A program made the position numbers and the translations under genes. This document shows, piece by piece, positions 34,117 to 42,730 of a DNA stretch of 64,000 bases. The notes beneath the pieces were generated by a model. That model had not been told where the DNA came from. It saw nothing but the letters and a program-made list of their open reading frames with translations, and searched no databases. The stretch is from Planococcus sp. ISL-110 (GTDB lineage: Bacteria > Bacillota > Bacilli > Bacillales_A > Planococcaceae): positions 71,770 through 135,769 of the forward strand of contig NZ_JAGGPX010000006.1 of the NCBI RefSeq assembly GCF_018613575.1. The letters are read 5' to 3'. Each line of letters opens with the position of its first letter. The first letter of the stretch is position 1.

Positions 34117-35259
34117 TTGAAAATCCTGATAGCACCTGACTCATTCAAAGGAAGCATGACAGCGGTACAGGCAGCCCAAGCGATGGCTGAAGGGGTACAG
34201 GAGGCATCTCCACAAAGCACCCCGGTTTTAATGCCGGCAGCAGACGGCGGGGAAGGGACCATGACGGCACTGGTTTCGGCAACTGGCGGAAAAATGGTTG
34301 AAGCGATTGTTGAAGATCCGCTGGGATGGAAAATCACAGCAAGCTATGGCGTGCTTGGAGACCAAAAAACCTGTGTTGTGGAATTGGCGGAGGCTTCAGG
34401 GCTTACTCTTTTGACCGAGGCGGAACGAAATCCTCTGCTTGCTTCAACATACGGGACCGGTGAACTGCTTGCCCATGCGTTGGATGCGGGCTACCGGAAG
34501 TTCATCATTGGCCTTGGTGGGAGTGCGACGAATGATGCAGGAATTGGCATGCTGCAAGCATTGGGCATGAAATTCCTGGACGTCCATGGCGTGGAATTGG
34601 GGCCAGGGATGGTGGCATTGAATGGGTTATCAAAGATTGATCTTTTTGGATTTGATAAGCGCATCATGGAAAGCCGTTTTTTGATTGCCAGCGATGTTGA
34701 AAATCCATTGATCGGCCCTCAAGGGGCATCGGCTGTCTTTGGGCCGCAAAAAGGTGCGACACCTGACATGGTGACGGAGCTGGATAGAGTCTTAACGAAT
34801 TTCGCCGATATTGTTGAGCGTTTTACCGGTATGGCCCTGCATCATGAAAAAGGAGCAGGTGCTGCCGGTGGCGCAGGAGGGGCATTCCAAGCGTTCTTTT
34901 TAGGGGAGATGAGGCGGGGGATTGATCTTGTACTGGAAGCGATGGATTTTGAAGAACAGCTTCTTGATGCTGACCTGGTGTTGACCGGAGAAGGCAAAAG
35001 CGATGCCCAGACGCTATCCGGTAAAGCCCCATTCGGCATTGCGGAAGTGGCCAATCGCCACGGGAAACCGGTAGTCCTGATTTCTGGAACAGTCGACAGA
35101 TCAGACAAAGAAAAGCTAGAGCTATATTTCACGGAAATTCACGCTGTAGCGGATGATGGGATTTCGCCGGAAGAATCCATGGCAAATGCCTATGGATATA
35201 TGAAAAGAAAAACCAGAAAAGTGATGGAAAGTTACCTGAAGAGGAACAACCTCCAGTAA
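34117..35259 (+). CDS. Glycerate kinase (GarK/GlxK family)
   Basis: A 380-residue kinase that phosphorylates glycerate. Motifs: ILIAPDSFKGSMTAVQAAQA at the start, PAADGGEGTM near 45-54, GLGGSATNDAGIGMLQALG near 132-150, ASDVENPLIGPQGAS, and TGEGKSDAQTLSGK near 290. TTG 34117 follows AGAGGGGGAGAATCG and lies 16 bp after selA; the frame open upstream overlaps selA and is not used. It is probably the third gene of selB-selA-glycerate kinase. A tie to selenium is not known; it may simply share the transcript. Confidence 0.88.
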   Translation: MKILIAPDSFKGSMTAVQAAQAMAEGVQEASPQSTPVLMPAADGGEGTMTALVSATGGKMVEAIVEDPLGWKITASYGVLGDQKTCVVELAEASGLTLLTEAERNPLLASTYGTGELLAHALDAGYRKFIIGLGGSATNDAGIGMLQALGMKFLDVHGVELGPGMVALNGLSKIDLFGFDKRIMESRFLIASDVENPLIGPQGASAVFGPQKGATPDMVTELDRVLTNFADIVERFTGMALHHEKGAGAAGGAGGAFQAFFLGEMRRGIDLVLEAMDFEEQLLDADLVLTGEGKSDAQTLSGKAPFGIAEVANRHGKPVVLISGTVDRSDKEKLELYFTEIHAVADDGISPEESMANAYGYMKRKTRKVMESYLKRNNLQ

Positions 35260-35263
35260 CATG

Positions 35264-35298
35264 AAAAGGTGAATCGGTTATTTTCCGATTCACCTTTT
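35264..35298 (+). terminator. Terminator of the selB-selA-glycerate kinase operon
   Basis: AAAAGGTGAATCGG and CCGATTCACCTTTT, 14-bp stem, 7-base loop, just after the stop. It can also serve the facing gene. Confidence 0.9.
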
Positions 35299-35311
35299 CA
35301 TATAGTTGCCG

Positions 35312-35851
35312 TTATTCATTCAAGGTTGGATGCTCCTTATAGTCGAAAACGATATCGGGCAGGATGGACGGATCGACATTAGCCCAGATCAGTTGATCAC
35401 GGGTTGCCTTGTCTAATCTAAAGGACATGGCTCTCTTATCCTCTACTTTGTTTTGGCTGTTTTTAACAGGATAAATCCAGAAAAGGGAGATATCGTTGAG
35501 TTGCTTGATTTCAGACAAAGGTTCCAATACGGCTAAAGCATCTTGCCACATCTGCTGTTTTGTTGAAATCGTGGTGAATCCTTTATCGGCGTTCAAGTAA
35601 ATTTTTACATTCCAGCCATCAAGGCTACGGGAAACCGAAATATCGGCAATGCGTTCCTTATTCATATTGCTCTTTTTTCCAATCTGGTCGATGATGATTG
35701 CCTGCAGTTCGGTTTTCAAGATTTCCGCTTCGGGCGATTCAGCTTTCCAAAGCCAGCTGCTGGCAGCTAAGAAAACAGCTGCTGCTACTATGAGCCATAG
35801 CCAGACGGCAGATCGTTGTGCCGTCTTTTTGTGCATTCCAGTCATGGTCAT
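35312..35851 (-). CDS. Unknown membrane-anchored protein
   Basis: A 179-residue protein not matched to a family. It has one N-terminal membrane helix (about 14-34, WLWLIVAAAVFLAASSWLW) preceded by Lys/Arg, so the rest is probably outside the cell. The outer part has a strand-rich section (DGWNVKIYLNADKGFTTIST) and ends DIVFDYKEHPTLNE. GGAGTGGCG precedes the ATG at 35851; the longer form from 35893 lacks a site. It stands alone, facing the glycerate kinase. Confidence 0.65.
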   Translation of the reverse strand: MTMTGMHKKTAQRSAVWLWLIVAAAVFLAASSWLWKAESPEAEILKTELQAIIIDQIGKKSNMNKERIADISVSRSLDGWNVKIYLNADKGFTTISTKQQMWQDALAVLEPLSEIKQLNDISLFWIYPVKNSQNKVEDKRAMSFRLDKATRDQLIWANVDPSILPDIVFDYKEHPTLNE

Positions 35852-36084
35852 CGCCACTCCGTTCCTATCATCTTTGCTTTCAGTATAAAGCAAACTCTGG
35901 CCGTATAGAAAAACCAGGTTTTATGAGGATTATTTTATCAAGAAACGCCTTTTTTCCAAAAGGCCATGGCTAGCATGCTGAAAAGCGTTATACTGAAAAA
36001 AGAATCTGGATTTTTTTTAGGTAAAAGCCTGAAATTCTTCAATCGTTCAATGTGAAGGCGCTTGACATGAAATGGGGAGAGACT

Positions 36085-37377
36085 ATGGGTCAAAACAAAA
36101 AACAACAGGCGATGCTGAAGGGCTATATCGATTCACCTGAAAAGGTCAGGGCATTGTACCGGCGGACCCTGTGGATTGTCGTTTTGTCCCAGATTTTCGG
36201 AGGGGCAGGACTGGCTGCAGGAGTGACTGTTGGTGCTCTTCTCGCACAGGATATGCTTGGGACGGATCGATTTACAGGCGCACCTGTTGCTTTGTTTACA
36301 CTGGGATCGGCAGCGGCAGCACTCATCATCGGGCGACTGTCGCAACGTTTCAGCCGGCGAACCGGATTGGCTTCCGGATTTTTTGCAGGCGGAATCGGTG
36401 CAATCGGCGTGGTCATAGCGGCCTTATCGAATAATGTGTTTTTGTTGTTTGCCTCCTTGTTGGTCTATGGGGCAGGAACGGCAACGAATTTACAGGCGCG
36501 TTATGCGGGCACGGATTTGGCGGATGCAAAACAGCGGGGTACTGCCATCAGCATCGCTTTGGTATCAACCACTTTCGGTGCATTTGCCGGTCCGAATTTG
36601 GTCGGAGTCATGGGTAGGTTTGCGGAGTCTATCGGCATTCCGGCTTTAGCTGGCCCTTTTATCTTAGCGGCTGCAGCGTATTTCCTGGCAGGTATGGTGC
36701 TGCTGATTTTCCTTCGTCCGGATCCATTGCTGGTATCTAAAGCGATAACCGAGAATCAGCAAGGCCTTGAAGTGAGTACGGCAGAGATGGAACCACTGAA
36801 CTCTCATATTAATAAAAAAGGGGTCGTACTGGGGGCAACCGTCATGGTGCTGACCCAATTGATCATGTTTGCCATTATGACAATGACGCCTATCCATATG
36901 GGGCATTACGGACATGATCTTGGAGACGTTGGGTTAGTCATCAGCATTCATATAGCTGCGATGTACTTGCCGTCCATTGTCACAGGCGTTCTGGTCGATA
37001 AGTTAGGACGAATTGTCATGACTATAGCATCCGGAGTGACATTCCTGGCTGCGGGAATTGTAGCGGCATTGGCGCCAAGCGATTCCTTGCTGGTGCTGAT
37101 TGTCGCACTGGCTTTACTGGGCCTTGGCTGGAATTTCGGATTAATCAGTGGAACCACGCTCATTGTCGATTCGACCCTTCCATCCACACGCGCAAAAACG
37201 CAGGGCACCGTTGATGTGCTCGTGGCGCTGGCCGGTGCGACAGGCGGCGGACTTTCAGGAATGGTTATGGCACAGTCCAGTTACGCCGTGATGTCTTTAG
37301 GTGGGGGATTTCTTGCACTTGCCCTGATCCCGGTTGTTCTTTGGTCTAAAAAGAAGACTGTTAAGGTGGATATTTGA
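36085..37377 (+). CDS. MFS transporter
   Basis: A 430-residue major facilitator with 12 predicted helices. The helix 2-3 loop IIGRLSQRFSRRTGLASG carries the family's Arg-rich motif; a second copy in the other half is VDKLGRIVMTIASG. A central loop (about 210-240) links the halves. Substrate unknown; the sequence resembles drug/solute exporters. ATG 36085 follows GGGGAGAGACT; the earlier start at 36052 lacks a site. A 43-residue membrane peptide gene follows 40 bp later. Confidence 0.85.
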   Translation: MGQNKKQQAMLKGYIDSPEKVRALYRRTLWIVVLSQIFGGAGLAAGVTVGALLAQDMLGTDRFTGAPVALFTLGSAAAALIIGRLSQRFSRRTGLASGFFAGGIGAIGVVIAALSNNVFLLFASLLVYGAGTATNLQARYAGTDLADAKQRGTAISIALVSTTFGAFAGPNLVGVMGRFAESIGIPALAGPFILAAAAYFLAGMVLLIFLRPDPLLVSKAITENQQGLEVSTAEMEPLNSHINKKGVVLGATVMVLTQLIMFAIMTMTPIHMGHYGHDLGDVGLVISIHIAAMYLPSIVTGVLVDKLGRIVMTIASGVTFLAAGIVAALAPSDSLLVLIVALALLGLGWNFGLISGTTLIVDSTLPSTRAKTQGTVDVLVALAGATGGGLSGMVMAQSSYAVMSLGGGFLALALIPVVLWSKKKTVKVDI

Positions 37378-37417
37378 ATTTTTCTCTTGCCTAAGCGGAA
37401 AAGGAGGTTGTTTGTCC

Positions 37418-37549
37418 ATGGGATTTCTAGTTACGGCCATTTTGCTGGTCTTTCTTTTTGACTTCGTTAAATTACATAAGCAAAACGATACCTTGATCAA
37501 GCAAAATGAACAAGTCATCAAACTCTTGAAAGAAATAAAAGATGAATAG
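37418..37549 (+). CDS. 43-residue membrane peptide behind the MFS gene
   Basis: One N-terminal helix (about 3-20, LVTAILLVFLFDFV) followed by a charged amphipathic helix (LIKQNEQVIKLLKEIKDE) that could form a coiled coil. AAAAGGAGGTTGTTTGTCC precedes the ATG, a near-perfect ribosome site. It lies 40 bp after the transporter with no terminator, so it is probably co-transcribed. Could be a small partner of the transporter; unproven. Confidence 0.65.
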   Translation: MGFLVTAILLVFLFDFVKLHKQNDTLIKQNEQVIKLLKEIKDE

Positions 37550-37621
37550 ACCGGACTGCAGGATGATTTTTACGCGCTGATCTGTCCGGAGACACGGCCT
37601 TCTAGAAATCCAGTTGTCATT

Positions 37622-37661
37622 TAAAAGAGCTCCGTTCACAAATGTGAACGGAGCTCTTTTA
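37622..37661. terminator. Two-way terminator
   Basis: TAAAAGAGCTCCGTTCACA and its mirror around a short AA centre, a nearly perfect 19-bp palindrome between converging genes. Confidence 0.9.
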
Positions 37662-37672
37662 TGGATAATTGT

Positions 37673-38389
37673 TTATGGGTTTGTCGACCAAAGTCCAGCC
37701 GATTTCAATAAAACGCGTGGGTGCAGCTTTAATTGGGCAACCATCATTTCAGCGAGATCTTCTGGCTGCATGACTTTGTCAGGATTGCCGTCGGTCAAGT
37801 TTTCACCAATTGCCAGGTCAGTGGCAACTGTGCTCGGGGTTAAGGCGCTGACGCGGATATTGTGTTTTCTGACTTCCAGCATCAACGATTCCGTCAATCC
37901 CATAACACCAAACTTCGATGCGCTGTAGGCACTTGTTACGGGTGCACCTTTTTGTCCGGCTGTTGATGAAATATTGATGATATCACCTGATTGGCGCTCG
38001 ATCATTTGTGGCAATACAGCGCGAGTTACGTAATACACACCCATCAGATTCGTATCAATGATTTCTTTGAATTCTTCAGGCGACAGTTCAAGGAACTTGC
38101 CGAATTTGCCTATTCCGGCATTGTTAATCAGAATATCAATCGATCCCAACTCGGTGACGATATGTTCGACTGCTGCGTTTACTGCTTCTGGATCAGCTAC
38201 ATCAGCCACGGCAAACACTGTTTTCACACCATACTGCTCTAATTCTGAAGCAGCTTTCTCCAGATTTTCAGCTGTACGTCCAACCAGCCCTACATTTATG
38301 CCTTCAGCCGCAAAAGCGATGGCTGTAGCTCGGCCAATTCCTCTCCCAGCTCCTGTAATCAACGCGTTTTTTCCTGTTAAGTTCTGCAT
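37673..38389 (-). CDS. FabG-like short-chain dehydrogenase
   Basis: A 238-residue classical SDR, NADP-preferring by its GxxxGxG with Arg (GAGRGIGRA near residue 12-20) and VGRTAENL. Catalytic set: NNAGIG near 88, Ser in ISSTAG near 138, YSASKFG (Tyr151, Lys155 region). Annotated in relatives as 3-ketoacyl-ACP reductase or YkvO-like; no fatty-acid genes adjoin, so the substrate is unknown. AAAAGGAGCTGTTCAA precedes ATG 38389; the longer form from 38410 is not favoured. Confidence 0.85.
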   Translation of the reverse strand: MQNLTGKNALITGAGRGIGRATAIAFAAEGINVGLVGRTAENLEKAASELEQYGVKTVFAVADVADPEAVNAAVEHIVTELGSIDILINNAGIGKFGKFLELSPEEFKEIIDTNLMGVYYVTRAVLPQMIERQSGDIINISSTAGQKGAPVTSAYSASKFGVMGLTESLMLEVRKHNIRVSALTPSTVATDLAIGENLTDGNPDKVMQPEDLAEMMVAQLKLHPRVLLKSAGLWSTNP

Positions 38390-38522
38390 TTGAACAGCTC
38401 CTTTTATCATGAATCATTTCCATTCATCAGTGTAGCAAAGTCCGGCTAAAAAACCTTCAATGAAGAACTCGGAAAGCTGCTGTCTTTGTTTTTTCCATAG
38501 TAACCTCCGTAAATAAGGGAAG

Positions 38523-38552
38523 AAAAAGACAGCAGAAAAGATTTCTGCTGTC
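38523..38552 (-). terminator. Terminator of the ABC substrate-binding gene
   Basis: GACAGCAGAAA and TTTCTGCTGTC, 11-bp stem, followed on the minus strand by TTTTTCTT. Confidence 0.85.
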
Positions 38553-38562
38553 AGTAGAAGCA

Positions 38563-39549
38563 TTAGTCAAGAAATTGCGTATCCGTCAATAACGCGAAAT
38601 CAGGCTGCTCTTTAAGGAACTTCAAATCGAACGATGAATCGCCGAATGCCTGGATTTCTTCAGGAGAAATGGCAGTATCAAAGATCATATTCTCCCAGGC
38701 TCCATCAATAATAGAGGCTTCCAGCTTCTGGCCAGTGATGTCATCGATTGTATTGATGGTGATCTCTTTTGCCTGATCAGGATTTTCAGCGATAAATTCA
38801 GTCGCTTCTTTATGTGCATCAACAATTCCTTGAACCATTTCAGGATTTTCTTCAATCAATTTGCTTGAAGTCACCAAAACAGAAGCCGGCAATGTCGTGC
38901 CGAAGGAAATTTCATCTGGCTGGATGATGACCTTCGCGCCAGTGTTTTGCTTCAGTACAGATGCCCAAGGTTCAGGTGCGACTGCAACGTCCACTTTTTC
39001 AGTAGCGAACATCGCTTCGTATTGAGCCGGATTGCCTGTTTGGTGGAGCATTTCGCCGCCGATGCGGTTTGAAGTGATGTCATGCTCTTTCATGAAGGTT
39101 TCAAATTGAACATCGTGTGTGCAGCCAACGCGCGGCGTAATAAACGTCTTGCCTGCAAAATCCTCAATGGATTCAATGCCGCTGCCATTTCGCGCCATGA
39201 CGACCGTACCGCCGGAAGCGCCGCCAGCAACCATGGTGACGTCTGCCCCATTCGTATAATTGTTCATCGCCGGACCAGGCCCGACAAGCCCGGCATCGAT
39301 ATCACCGGTTTTCAAAGCAGTCATGAAGTCCGCACCGTCAGCAAACGTGACGTAGTCAACAGCTGTGCCGTCTTCCAGATTCTTTTCATACAATGCCTGA
39401 TCTTTTGCGACCATGGCGGGCACGTGATCCAAATTCGGGAAATAACCGATAGTGACAGAAGATGAATCTTCACCAGCTTCAGGTGATCCGCAGGCAGCCA
39501 AGATGCCAACCATAGCGACAGGTGCAATAAGTGAAAAAATACGTTTCAT
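38563..39549 (-). CDS. Sulfonate/nitrate-type ABC substrate-binding lipoprotein
   Basis: A 328-residue binding protein of the SsuA/TauA/NrtA family. Signal peptide with lipobox LAAC. Then VTIGYFPNLDHVPAMVAKDQ, the core strand TALKTGDIDAGLVGPGPAM, GKTFITPRVGCTHDVQFE and VDVAVAPEPWASVL. The frequent substrates are aliphatic sulfonates or taurine; the cysK and sulfurtransferase genes nearby support a sulfur source. ATG 39549 follows GGAGGAATTTATCTT. It is last of the ABC set, separated from the permease by 278 bp. Confidence 0.85.
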   Translation of the reverse strand: MKRIFSLIAPVAMVGILAACGSPEAGEDSSSVTIGYFPNLDHVPAMVAKDQALYEKNLEDGTAVDYVTFADGADFMTALKTGDIDAGLVGPGPAMNNYTNGADVTMVAGGASGGTVVMARNGSGIESIEDFAGKTFITPRVGCTHDVQFETFMKEHDITSNRIGGEMLHQTGNPAQYEAMFATEKVDVAVAPEPWASVLKQNTGAKVIIQPDEISFGTTLPASVLVTSSKLIEENPEMVQGIVDAHKEATEFIAENPDQAKEITINTIDDITGQKLEASIIDGAWENMIFDTAISPEEIQAFGDSSFDLKFLKEQPDFALLTDTQFLD

Positions 39550-39827
39550 AAGATAAATTCCTCCATTATAAATGCTGATTTTGTAATAGGTAGTTTTCTG
39601 CTGGGGATATTCTTTCATTCAACTTATATAATTTGAACTAATGATCTTCGCCTGCTGATATTCCGCAAATCAGCTCCGCTTTCCTGCGGGCTTGCGCCGA
39701 ACTAACTAGGGCTAAACGCCCGAGTGGATTTCTTGCTATGTCGTTGCATCGCTGCGCTGTTCCCGTGGGAGCCATGCCGAAGCGTTGTATGAAATGATGA
39801 TTCTTAAGTTCAACTTATATAGCGGTT
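39550..39827. other. Spacer with a REP-like GC-rich element
   Basis: Inside the ABC operon. The segment about 39655-39785 (containing CAGCTCCGCTTTCCTGCGGG and CGAGTGGATTTC) is GC-rich compared with its AT-rich flanks and resembles intergenic elements scattered in Planococcaceae/Bacillus genomes. Only one copy is in this window, so repetition cannot be shown. Confidence 0.35.
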
Positions 39828-40583
39828 TTATGTTTCCAGTCCCCAACGCTTGAGGACGTTCTTTTCGATTCGCTGGAAAATCGTCAGGTCGACAATTGCG
39901 CCGACAACCCCAATGATGATCATCACGCCGATAACCAGTGACATATTACCGAAATCGGATGCGTAACGCAGCGTGTATCCGAGGCCGGGGCCGGAACTTA
40001 GAAGTTCTCCTGCCATCAACGCCCGCCAGGCAAATGCCCACGCCAGACGTGCACCTGTCACGAAATACGGAACAGATGCGGGAATGATCACTTTGATGAA
40101 CAGGTCCAGCCCATTCGATCCCATCGTCCGTGCAGCCTTGATGAACAAGGGATCGACATTCTTGATGCCGGTACGGACATTGAGGATCATGACGAAAGTT
40201 CCGCCCAGAATAACGACGAAAATGATGGAGCCTTCGCCAAGGCCAAACCACATCATTGCCAAAGGCAGCCAGACGATGCTTGGTACGCTTTGCAGCGCCA
40301 GCACCAAAGTTCCAAGTGTTTCATCTGCCGTTTTCGAACGAGCCAGCAGGATGCCGACGCCGGTACCGATAATGATAGCGGCAACCAGACCGATCAGCAG
40401 CCTGCGGAAACTGGCGACCAAGTCATAGACCAATGTCATATCGGCAAATCCCGCCACCAGCGAGTCGTAGACGCTGACAGGGGAAGGGAGGATGGTTTCA
40501 TGCCACAGTTCAAAGCGGGAGCCGAGTTCCCAAAAGACAATGAGCGCGGCAAAGAAAATGATGCGTTTAACTGCCGGCTTCAT
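39828..40583 (-). CDS. Sulfonate/nitrate-type ABC permease
   Basis: A 251-residue permease of the SsuC/TauC type with six helices. The cytoplasmic EAA loop is IKAARTMGSNGLDLFIKVII near residues 141-160. It starts inside the ATPase gene: ATG 40583 follows GAGGAGCAAGCAT, giving a 17-base overlap; ATG 40598 is an alternative. Ends in MKRWGLET-type tail, LKRWGLET. Confidence 0.87.
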   Translation of the reverse strand: MKPAVKRIIFFAALIVFWELGSRFELWHETILPSPVSVYDSLVAGFADMTLVYDLVASFRRLLIGLVAAIIIGTGVGILLARSKTADETLGTLVLALQSVPSIVWLPLAMMWFGLGEGSIIFVVILGGTFVMILNVRTGIKNVDPLFIKAARTMGSNGLDLFIKVIIPASVPYFVTGARLAWAFAWRALMAGELLSSGPGLGYTLRYASDFGNMSLVIGVMIIIGVVGAIVDLTIFQRIEKNVLKRWGLET

Positions 40584-41355
40584 ATGCTTGCTCCTCATCT
40601 ATAACTTTATCGATTTCTGTTTTCAAGAGAGCCATAATCTGCTCTTCCAACGCAGCGATTTCCTGTCGGTGCTGTTCTCGGGGACGTGGAATATCAACTG
40701 TGATATCGGTCAAGATAGTTCCGGGCCGCGTGCCCATGACGATGATGCGGTCAGACAGTTTGATCGACTCGGAAATGCTGTGGGTGACAAAGACGATGGT
40801 CTTTTTCGTATCGATCCATATTTCTTCGAGCTGGCCATGAAGGCGGCTTCTCGTTTGTTCATCCAATGCACCAAAAGGCTCGTCCATTAACAGAACGGCA
40901 GGGTCCATTGCCAGCGACCGGGCAATCGAGACGCGCTGCTGCATGCCTCCGGATAATTCATGGGGATAATGGGAAGGATAATTGCTGAGCTGTACCATTT
41001 TCAGGAAATGCAGGGCACGCGCCAGCCCCTCTTTTTTGGACAGTTCTTTGCGCAATGGAAACATGACGTTTTCTGTCACGTTCATCCAAGGAAACAGGGC
41101 GGCCTGTTGGAACACCATACCCCGGTCTTTTCCCGGCTTGACGACTTTTTTTCCATCCACAATGATTTCGCCTGAAGTCGAGCTGACAAGTCCGGCGATC
41201 ATCGACAATAAAGTGGATTTTCCGCAACCGGAAGGACCCAGTATGGAAACGAATTCTCCTTTTTGAATCGATAGGTCGATGTCCTTCAAGACGGTGTTCG
41301 GTTTGTTGTTTTTATCGAAATAGACTTTGTTGATTTGTTTGGCTTCAATAAACAT
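40567..41355 (-). CDS. Sulfonate/nitrate-type ABC ATPase
   Basis: A 262-residue ATPase of the SsuB/TauB/NrtD type. Walker A GPSGCGKSTLLS near 39-50, Q-loop MVFQQAALFPWMNV, signature LSGGMQQRVSIARSL, Walker B VLLMDEPFGALD, switch VTHSISES. The phrase ALFPWMNV is typical of this transporter class. First gene of its operon, with a clear promoter upstream. GGTGGCCATAA precedes the ATG at 41355. Confidence 0.88.
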   Translation of the reverse strand: MFIEAKQINKVYFDKNNKPNTVLKDIDLSIQKGEFVSILGPSGCGKSTLLSMIAGLVSSTSGEIIVDGKKVVKPGKDRGMVFQQAALFPWMNVTENVMFPLRKELSKKEGLARALHFLKMVQLSNYPSHYPHELSGGMQQRVSIARSLAMDPAVLLMDEPFGALDEQTRSRLHGQLEEIWIDTKKTIVFVTHSISESIKLSDRIIVMGTRPGTILTDITVDIPRPREQHRQEIAALEEQIMALLKTEIDKVIDEEQAYEAGS

Positions 41356-41406
41356 TTATGGCCACCGGTAATAAAACCTACCTTTCCTATCGGATAATAT
41401 TATTAA

Positions 41407-41434
41407 AGTATAGTAGAATGATAAGGATTGTCAA
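41407..41434 (-). promoter_or_regulatory. Promoter of the sulfonate-type ABC operon
   Basis: On the minus strand TTGACA (41429-41434), 16-base spacer, TATACT (41407-41412), about 50 bases before the ATPase start. Close to the sigma-A consensus. Confidence 0.8.
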
Positions 41435-41553
41435 GATAAGAATGCAGAAAAAACTGTTTTTTTATGGAGTAATATAATTAGATAGTGAATCTCCCGTCAG
41501 TCGGCCTTGTTTCAACAGACCCGAAGTCCATAAGATATCGTTGTAATTAAACA

Positions 41554-41593
41554 TAAAAAAATAGGCAGACCCGGTAACTAGGGGTCTGCCTAT
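41554..41593 (-). terminator. Terminator of cysK
   Basis: ATAGGCAGACCCC-type stem (ATAGGCAGACCC with GGGTCTGCCTAT) and a run of seven T on the minus strand. Confidence 0.9.
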
Positions 41594-41618
41594 ACTATCA
41601 ATAAGCGTAAAAACGCTG

Positions 41619-42539
41619 TTATTCGTCGAACAGGTTCATGCTCAAGTAGCGTTCACCGGTGTCGGGTGCGATGCATAGCACTTTCTTGCCGGCACCCAGG
41701 CGCTTGGCAAGCTCGATTGCCGCATAGATGGTGGCGCCGGCGGAGGGGCCGACAAAGATCCCTTCTTCACGCGCCACTCTTTTAAAGATATCAATCGCGT
41801 CTTCATCGTTGATTGCCATAATTTCATCGTATACCTTGGTGTTTAAGATAGCAGGAATAAAGCCGGGGCTCGTGCCCACCAATTTATGCTTGCCGGGCTT
41901 TCCGCCGGACAGGACGGGAGATCCTTTCGGTTCAACGACGGCAACGTAAAGCTCTGGAAGATGCTCTTTCAAGGTTTCGCCAGTGCCGGTAATGGTGCCG
42001 CCAGTGCCGGCCGATGCGACAAACGCATCCAGTTTGCCCTCCATCTGCTCGAGAATTTCCATTGCCGTGGTGGTGCGGTGGATATCCGGATTTGCTTTGT
42101 TTTCGAATTGCTGCGGAATATAGCTGTTCGGAATTTCTTTTTGCAGCTCCAGCGCTTTGCTGATCGCACCAGGCATCTTGTCATCGCTTGGTGTCAGCAC
42201 GACCTCAGAACCAAAAGCCTTCAATAGATTGATGCGTTCTTTCGTGGCATTGTCGGGCAATACGAGAATAGAACGATATCCTTTGGCGGCAGCAACCATG
42301 GCGAGGCCGATGCCGGTATTGCCGCTGGTCGGTTCGATGATGGTGGCGCCTTTTTCAATCAACCCATCTTTTTCGGCCATTTCGATCATATTAAAAGCGG
42401 CACGGTCTTTGACGCTTTTGGTTGGATTGAACATTTCCAGTTTGACGTAAACATCCGCCGCACCTTCTGGGACGATGCGATTCAGTTTAACGACTGGTGT
42501 ATCGCCAATCAATTCGATGATATTGTTATATGGTTTCAT
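41619..42539 (-). CDS. cysK: Cysteine synthase (O-acetylserine thiol-lyase)
   Basis: A 306-residue PLP enzyme making cysteine from O-acetylserine and sulfide. PLP lysine Lys44 in KSVKDRAA; substrate loop TSGNTGIGLAMVAAAKGY near 68-85; phosphate loop ASAGTGGTITGTGETL near 172-187; GPSAGATIYAA near 262. Length is usual. AGGAAAGGTTGTTATTTCC precedes the ATG. It is divergent from a sulfurtransferase and next to a sulfonate-type importer, a sulfur block. Confidence 0.92.
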   Translation of the reverse strand: MKPYNNIIELIGDTPVVKLNRIVPEGAADVYVKLEMFNPTKSVKDRAAFNMIEMAEKDGLIEKGATIIEPTSGNTGIGLAMVAAAKGYRSILVLPDNATKERINLLKAFGSEVVLTPSDDKMPGAISKALELQKEIPNSYIPQQFENKANPDIHRTTTAMEILEQMEGKLDAFVASAGTGGTITGTGETLKEHLPELYVAVVEPKGSPVLSGGKPGKHKLVGTSPGFIPAILNTKVYDEIMAINDEDAIDIFKRVAREEGIFVGPSAGATIYAAIELAKRLGAGKKVLCIAPDTGERYLSMNLFDE

Positions 42540-42636
42540 GGAAATAACAACCTTTCCTATATATAGTGGAGTTAACAGTCAGCCTTTACTCGCTCACGCT
42601 GAAATGTCTTGGAACATGCAAACGGGAGTCTTCTAA

Positions 42637-42665
42637 TTGACGAAGCGAAATACAGACTTTATTGT
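42637..42665 (+). promoter_or_regulatory. Possible promoter of the sulfurtransferase gene
   Basis: TTGACG at 42637-42642, 17-base spacer, TATTGT at 42660-42665, about 66 bases before the start codon. The -10 match is only fair. Confidence 0.4.
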
Positions 42666-42730
42666 ACTAGTATAACGCAATTTTGTTAATCATATTGGAT
42701 TGCTCGGCTTATAAGTGAGGAGAGTGCAAA

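Noticed and set aside
35312-35893. Sec-dependent or lipoprotein assignment for the unknown membrane protein
   Set aside because: No lipobox Cys and no in-frame TGA; it is simply a one-helix anchored protein.
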